Shown piece by piece: positions 60,410-64,000 of a DNA stretch of 64,000 nucleotides. The notes beneath the pieces were generated by a model. That model worked only from the letters and a program-made list of their open reading frames with translations, searched no databases and was not told the DNA's origin. The translations under genes were made by a program, and so were the position numbers. This stretch comes from Natrinema sp046097095. GTDB lineage: Archaea > Halobacteriota > Halobacteria > Halobacteriales > Natrialbaceae. The stretch spans positions 620,001 through 684,000 of the forward strand of contig NZ_CP175698.1 in NCBI RefSeq assembly GCF_046097095.1. The letters are read 5' to 3'. The stretch's first letter is position 1. Each line of letters starts with the position of its first letter.

Positions 60410-60658
60410 ATGAGCCGACGTGCCTTTGATACGGAGATCGCGCTCGACCTCGCAGTCAACCTGATCCCGTTCCTGATCATCGGCTTTTTCGTCGCCGTCT
60501 TCGCGCTGTTCAATCCGTGGGGGTTCGACCTCCTCCAGTCGACGGTCCAGTTCACCATCCTCGTGACGACGATGATTCTGTTGGCGACCGTGACTTACGT
60601 CGCGGCCAGGCTGATCGAGACGGACGATCGCACGCGAGGGGAGCCGCCCGAAACCTGA
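60410..60658 (+). CDS. Two-span small membrane protein (DUF6684-like)
   Basis: An 82-residue protein MSRRAFDTEIALDLAVNLIP with two hydrophobic helices (about 17-38 and 43-67) separated by FNPWGFD, and a polar tail. Similar proteins occur with cytochrome oxidase genes in haloarchaea, where a role in terminal oxidase biogenesis has been suggested. Here no cox genes are in the window. The start is the ATG at 60410; the family match is by resemblance. Confidence 0.65.
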   Translation: MSRRAFDTEIALDLAVNLIPFLIIGFFVAVFALFNPWGFDLLQSTVQFTILVTTMILLATVTYVAARLIETDDRTRGEPPET

Positions 60659-60687
60659 CTGTCGTCTGAGCGCCGACACCGGTGGGC

Positions 60688-60774
60688 TCAGTTGACGATG
60701 AGCACCAACCCGGTCACCGCCATCAGTGCTGCGATGCCGACCAGCAAGAGCAAGAACAATTCCTTCTCTTCCAT
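60688..60774 (-). CDS. 28-residue membrane microprotein
   Basis: A 29-codon frame (stop TCA at 60688-60690 on the plus strand) encodes MEEKELFLLL then one hydrophobic helix and ends LVLIVN. It has an acidic N-terminus and a single uninterrupted membrane helix, with codon choice like the neighbours. It is antisense to no other gene and lies convergently between two small membrane-protein genes. Too short for standard gene finders, it may be a small subunit of a membrane complex. Function unknown. Confidence 0.55.
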   Translation of the reverse strand: MEEKELFLLLLVGIAALMAVTGLVLIVN

Positions 60775-60833
60775 GTGCGCGCTCTCATCGGCCGGGCGCA
60801 AAAACCTACTTCCGCGACGACGTACCGCGACTC

Positions 60834-61100
60834 GTGTCGGACGATCGTCGGATTGCCGGCCGGGGCGTCGTCGCGAGCCTGGGCCTCGCGCTGATCGCCG
60901 CGACGGCGGCCTTCGGCGCGGTGCTTGGCGCGACCCTGCCGGATCAGCTGGGCGTCACCGAGATCGTGCTCCTCACGGTCGTTGTACCCATTTCGCCGCT
61001 CACGCTGGCCGTCTACGGTGCCGTCGCCATGGGAACCGCGCTGGCGACCGCCGTGCTCGTCGTCGAGGCCGCCTCGCAGTTCGACGAGGACGCTGTCTGA
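60834..61100 (+). CDS. Two-to-three-span small membrane protein (DUF7520-like)
   Basis: An 88-residue protein from GTG (MSDDRRIAGRGVVASLGLALI). Hydrophobic helices at about 11-30 and 38-75 contain TLPDQLGVTEIVLLT and PISPLTLAVYGAVAMG. It ends in an acidic tail (QFDEDAV). Grouped with the DUF7541/DUF6684-like proteins and seen in haloarchaeal cox regions. The GTG start is chosen because it gives a compact halophile-type N-terminus. It converges on the mutase gene. Confidence 0.6.
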   Translation: MSDDRRIAGRGVVASLGLALIAATAAFGAVLGATLPDQLGVTEIVLLTVVVPISPLTLAVYGAVAMGTALATAVLVVEAASQFDEDAV

Positions 61101-61141
61101 TCGGCGTTCTCCGCGGCCGCACAAGTGGAGCTCTCGTCTTC

Positions 61142-62842
61142 TCAGGCCAACCCGATCTCCTCGCTGTAGGCCCCGTACTGGTCCTCGAAGACGCTCATGA
61201 TCTCGCCCATCGTCGCGTAGGCTTTCACCGCGTCCACGATGTACGGCATCGCATTCTCGTCGCGCTCGCAGGCCTCGCCCAGTGCCTCGAGCGCCGCCTC
61301 CACGGCCCCGTCGTCCCGCTCTTCTTTCACCGACTCGAGGCGCTCGAGTTGCCGCTCGGCCGTGGTCTCGTCGATCCGGAGGACCTCGGGGCTGGTGTCC
61401 TCAGCTAAGGTGTACTCGTTGACGCCGACGACGACCTCCTCGCCGCGCTCGACGCGCTCCTGGTATTCGTAGGAGGCCTCCTGAATCTCCCGGAGGAAGT
61501 AGCCCTCCTCGATTCCGCGGAGGATGCCATCGCGGACGGAGCCGTCGCCCAGTTCGCGGATTTCTTCGATGTATCGCATCGCGCGCTGCTCGATCTCGTC
61601 AGTGAGCGCCTCGACGGCGAAGGAGCCGCCCATCGGGTCGACAATGTCGGCCGCGCCGGACTCCTCGGCGATGATCTGCTGGGTTCGCAGGGCGACGCGG
61701 ACGGCCTTCTCGCCGGGCAGGGCCAGCGCCTCGTCGAAGCTGTTCGTGTGTAACGACTGCGTGCCGCCGAGGACGCCGGCCAGCGCCTGAATCGTCACTC
61801 GGACGACGTTGTTCAGCGGCTGCTGGGCCGTCAGCGACTGGCCGGCCGTCTGCGTGTGGAACTTCAGGCGCTTGGACTCGTCGGCTTCGGCGTCGTACCA
61901 GTCGTCCATTACGCGCGCGTAGATCCGACGGGCCGCCCGGAACTTCGCGATCTCCTCGAAAAAGGAGTTGTGACAGTTGAAGAAAAACGAGAGCCGCGGC
62001 GCGAAGTCATCGACCGCGAGCCCTCGCTCGACGGCGTCCTCGACGTAGCCGAAGCCGTCCGCGAGGGTGAACGCCAGTTCCTGTACCGCCGTCGAACCGG
62101 CTTCCCGGATGTGGTAGCCCGAAACCGAAATCGGGTGGAATTTCGGAGTCTCGGCGGTGCTGAACTCGACGACGTCGGTGACGAGGGAAAGCGAGGGTTC
62201 GGGCGGAATCACCCACTCCTTCTGTGCGATGAACTCCTTGAACATGTCGTTCTGGAGGGTCCCACGAAGGGTCCCGCGAGCGACGCCGCGCCGGTCGGCC
62301 AGCGCGACGTACATCGCGTAGATCACCGGCGCGGACGGATTGATCGTGAACGAGGTCGAAATCTCGGCGAGATCTATCCCATCGAAGAGGATCTCCATGT
62401 CTCGGAGCGTATCGACCGCGACGCCCTCTTTCCCGATTTCGCCCTCGCTCATTGGGTCGTCCGAGTCCAGACCCATCAGCGACGGCATGTCGAAGGCCAC
62501 CGAGAGGCCAGTCTGGCCCTCGTCGATCAGGTAGTGAAACCGGTCGTTGGTCTCCTCGGCGGTGCCAAAGCCGGCAAACTGGCGCATGGTCCAGGTCCGC
62601 CCGCGATACATCGTCGGATACGGCCCGCGGGTGTAGGGCTCCTCGCCCGGAAAGCCGAGATCCTCGAGGTAGTCCAGATCGGCGATGTCGTCGGGAGTAT
62701 ACAGGCGATCGACCTCGTGGTTCGACACCGTCGCGAACCGCTCCCGTCGTTCGCCGTGGCTCTCGAGGACCGAATCGAGCGTTTCGGCCTCCCACCGCTC
62801 GCCGGCGTCGCGAATCTCCTCGAGATCGTCCTCGTCGTACAT
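61142..62842 (-). CDS. mcmA1: Methylmalonyl-CoA mutase large subunit (catalytic domain)
   Basis: A 566-residue B12-dependent mutase subunit that interconverts (R)-methylmalonyl-CoA and succinyl-CoA. Recognisable segments: RGPYPTMYRGRTWTMRQFAG near 90, YHIREAGSTAVQELAFTLADG near 246, FFFNCHNSFFEEIAKFRAAR near 289 and LNNVVRVTIQALAGVLGGTQ near 345. It ends at about residue 566 without the C-terminal B12-binding domain, which in haloarchaea is a separate small subunit not found here. This matches the archaeal two-subunit arrangement used in propionyl-CoA metabolism. Confidence 0.94.
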   Translation of the reverse strand: MYDEDDLEEIRDAGERWEAETLDSVLESHGERRERFATVSNHEVDRLYTPDDIADLDYLEDLGFPGEEPYTRGPYPTMYRGRTWTMRQFAGFGTAEETNDRFHYLIDEGQTGLSVAFDMPSLMGLDSDDPMSEGEIGKEGVAVDTLRDMEILFDGIDLAEISTSFTINPSAPVIYAMYVALADRRGVARGTLRGTLQNDMFKEFIAQKEWVIPPEPSLSLVTDVVEFSTAETPKFHPISVSGYHIREAGSTAVQELAFTLADGFGYVEDAVERGLAVDDFAPRLSFFFNCHNSFFEEIAKFRAARRIYARVMDDWYDAEADESKRLKFHTQTAGQSLTAQQPLNNVVRVTIQALAGVLGGTQSLHTNSFDEALALPGEKAVRVALRTQQIIAEESGAADIVDPMGGSFAVEALTDEIEQRAMRYIEEIRELGDGSVRDGILRGIEEGYFLREIQEASYEYQERVERGEEVVVGVNEYTLAEDTSPEVLRIDETTAERQLERLESVKEERDDGAVEAALEALGEACERDENAMPYIVDAVKAYATMGEIMSVFEDQYGAYSEEIGLA

Positions 62843-62927
62843 GGTCGTAATATTTGCCGACAACGCAATGAAGGTTCGGGCGCAATCGACCGCAGTGAGA
62901 ACCAGCCGCCCGTCGGGCGTGTGGTGG

Positions 62928-63668
62928 TCAGAGTCGGCGGCGTTCGCCCGCGGCCGTGAGTCGATCGTCGGCCCAATCGACGGAGACGACGTTTGTCGGG
63001 GTTCCTGACAGCCCGTCGCGGCTGACAACCTCGAGCGTTCGGTTGCGGGCGTCGGGGGTAAACGGCGCGGCGGCCATGACACGGGCGACGTCGGCTCGTG
63101 GAATCGACCCCGAGACGGAGTCGCCGCCCTCACCGACGACGACTTCGCCGGTCGGCGGTTCGTTCGTGAGCCGTCCCGGCCGGACGATCGTATACTGTAG
63201 CCCGGACCGTCGCAGCGCCGTCTCGGCGTCGCGTTTCGCCGACAGCGAGCCCCGAACCACGAGCCGAGCCGGGAACGGCATCCCCGCCTTCGAGTTCCCG
63301 ACGCCGATCGCGCTCTCGAAGACGAAATGAGAGACCTCCTCGGCCACCGCGGCGGTCACGAGGTTGACGACGCCGGTCCGGTCGACCAGTTTCCCGCCGG
63401 TCACGTGGCGGAAGCTCGGTGGTGTACCGAGCGCACAGCAGACGATGTCACAATCCTCGACCGCCGCGACGGCGTCGGCCGATTCGAAGAAGTCGGCCAC
63501 CAGCACCTCGTCCGCCCCGTGGCGCTCGAGCGTGTCGACGTTCGCGTACGACCGCGTCGTCGCGCGGACGGCGAGGTCGGTCGGCCGCAGGACGGAGAGG
63601 AGTTCCTGTCCGGTCGCGCCGCTCGCACCGGCGATGAGGACGCGGTCGGGTGTGCGTGATCCAGCCAT
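62928..63668 (-). CDS. NmrA/SDR-like NAD(P)-binding protein
   Basis: A 246-residue Rossmann-fold protein. The nucleotide loop RVLIAGASGATGQELLSVL is at residues 9-27, the acidic second-strand segment EVLVADFFESADAV near 55, DIVCCALGTPP near 74 and SGLQYTIVRPGRL near 153. The YxxxK active site of classical SDRs is not evident, so it is the NAD(P)-sensing or atypical reductase type (NmrA-like). The ATG at 63668 is preferred over the longer frame with basic composition. It lies 85 bases upstream of the mutase on the same strand. Confidence 0.8.
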   Translation of the reverse strand: MAGSRTPDRVLIAGASGATGQELLSVLRPTDLAVRATTRSYANVDTLERHGADEVLVADFFESADAVAAVEDCDIVCCALGTPPSFRHVTGGKLVDRTGVVNLVTAAVAEEVSHFVFESAIGVGNSKAGMPFPARLVVRGSLSAKRDAETALRRSGLQYTIVRPGRLTNEPPTGEVVVGEGGDSVSGSIPRADVARVMAAAPFTPDARNRTLEVVSRDGLSGTPTNVVSVDWADDRLTAAGERRRL

Positions 63669-63780
63669 CGAGCGAGGTACCGCGCGGAGACGGAAAACCC
63701 TCTCCAGCGGTCGACGGCGCTGACCGTCCATTCGCGGAGAACGTGCGACGGCGTCGCAGGCGGGGCCCGAAACGGGGCGC

Positions 63781-64000
63781 TCACTCCGTTTCGGTGCCCG
63801 CTTCGTCGGACTGGAGTCGCTTCGTCGTCTGCACCAGCGGATGGCGCGCGTAGTCGACGATGTCGATATCGTCGATCCGCTCTAAGTCCTCCTTCTCCGC
63901 CGTGCGGGCCATCCCGAGATCGATCTCGTGGTCGACCACGATGACGTAGGCGTCCATCTCGTCGATCCCGAGCCGATCGGCCGCAAGCACGCGGTGGTGG
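63781..64000 (-). CDS. ParB/sulfiredoxin-fold protein, C-terminal part (5' end outside window)
   Basis: The frame runs from the window's right edge to the stop at 63781, giving about 73 C-terminal residues. HHRVLAADRLGIDEMDAYVI is the G-H-R-x-x-A signature of the ParB/sulfiredoxin nucleotide-binding fold. A tail ARHPLVQTTKRLQSDEAGTE follows. In haloarchaea such domains often follow CBS domains in metabolic regulators, but the N-terminus is not visible. Confidence 0.6.
   Translation of the reverse strand, partial: HHRVLAADRLGIDEMDAYVIVVDHEIDLGMARTAEKEDLERIDDIDIVDYARHPLVQTTKRLQSDEAGTETE

Noticed and set aside
1..64000. Search for CRISPR arrays, rRNA, intact insertion sequences, prophage and inteins
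   Set aside because: No regularly spaced short repeats, no rRNA-like sequence, no transposase or integrase gene, and the polB and other conserved motifs are uninterrupted.

Overview
The window is chromosomal DNA from an extremely halophilic archaeon (class Halobacteria; probably a Natrialbales-type genome, although genus assignment from this sequence alone is weak). The evidence is a high-GC, strongly acidic proteome, archaeal information-processing proteins (family B DNA polymerase, Mre11-Rad50, FEN-1, PAN, eS1, uS15, KEOPS Pcc1), archaeal lipid enzymes (phosphomevalonate decarboxylase, geranylgeranyl diphosphate synthase, archaetidylserine synthase), halocyanin, Tat and lipobox export signals, and many leaderless promoters with an archaeal TATA-like element 25-30 bases before the start codon. 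Genes are densely packed on both strands, many with 4-base ATGA/GTGA overlaps. I see no rRNA, convincing tRNA, CRISPR array, intact insertion sequence, intein or prophage.

Layout. 1-6.7 kb: tail of an MFS transporter, a membrane pair, a LutC and LutB-LutA-like lactate-oxidation pair, the GMP synthase glutaminase subunit and two very small proteins. 6.9-13.9 kb: the proteasomal ATPase PAN with a divergent winged-helix gene, then mre11-rad50 facing a set of halophile-specific genes. 14.1-21.9 kb: polB, the sufC-sufB-sufD iron-sulfur assembly operon with a 20-bp palindrome before its promoter, a ferritin-like protein and a DtxR/SirR metal regulator. 21.9-26.5 kb: an exported phospholipase-D-fold protein, a coiled-coil/HEAT-repeat protein, archaetidylserine synthase and a halocyanin-type lipoprotein. 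26.8-29.5 kb: an operon for uS15, a catalytically degenerate RecJ/DHH protein, Pcc1 and eS1.

29.7-33.6 kb: a two-gene type II/IV secretion or pilus engine (ATPase plus a double-F-domain membrane platform). 33.7-39.8 kb: haloarchaeal conserved genes, an orphan ABC ATPase, a DUF998-like membrane protein, a UPF0058 protein and an unusual 877-residue protein with two folded ends around a long acidic middle. 40.2-45.1 kb: purA, Trm112-like, a membrane-anchored protein, a lipoprotein, and the cobalamin/siroheme pair CbiX + DR2241-like Fe-S protein. 45.2-53.7 kb: Tat-exported PhoD-like phosphatase, DUF2797, FEN-1, a DUF4177/membrane pair, an NDH-2-like oxidoreductase and the mevalonate-pathway decarboxylase. 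53.7-64 kb: a coiled-coil protein, endonuclease III, a disordered acidic protein, a NAD-kinase-like protein lacking the GGDGT motif, an M28 peptidase, GGPP synthase, a group of small membrane proteins (including an overlooked 28-residue one), methylmalonyl-CoA mutase large subunit, an NmrA-like protein and the C-terminus of a ParB/sulfiredoxin-fold protein.

Most of the window is housekeeping. No dedicated new defence or mobile system stands out. The most unexplained signals are the suf-operon palindrome, the AT-rich island and palindrome before phoD, the degenerate paralogs (RecJ-like, NAD-kinase-like), the PATAN-like/acidic/coiled-coil fusion next to UPF0058, and the microproteins.
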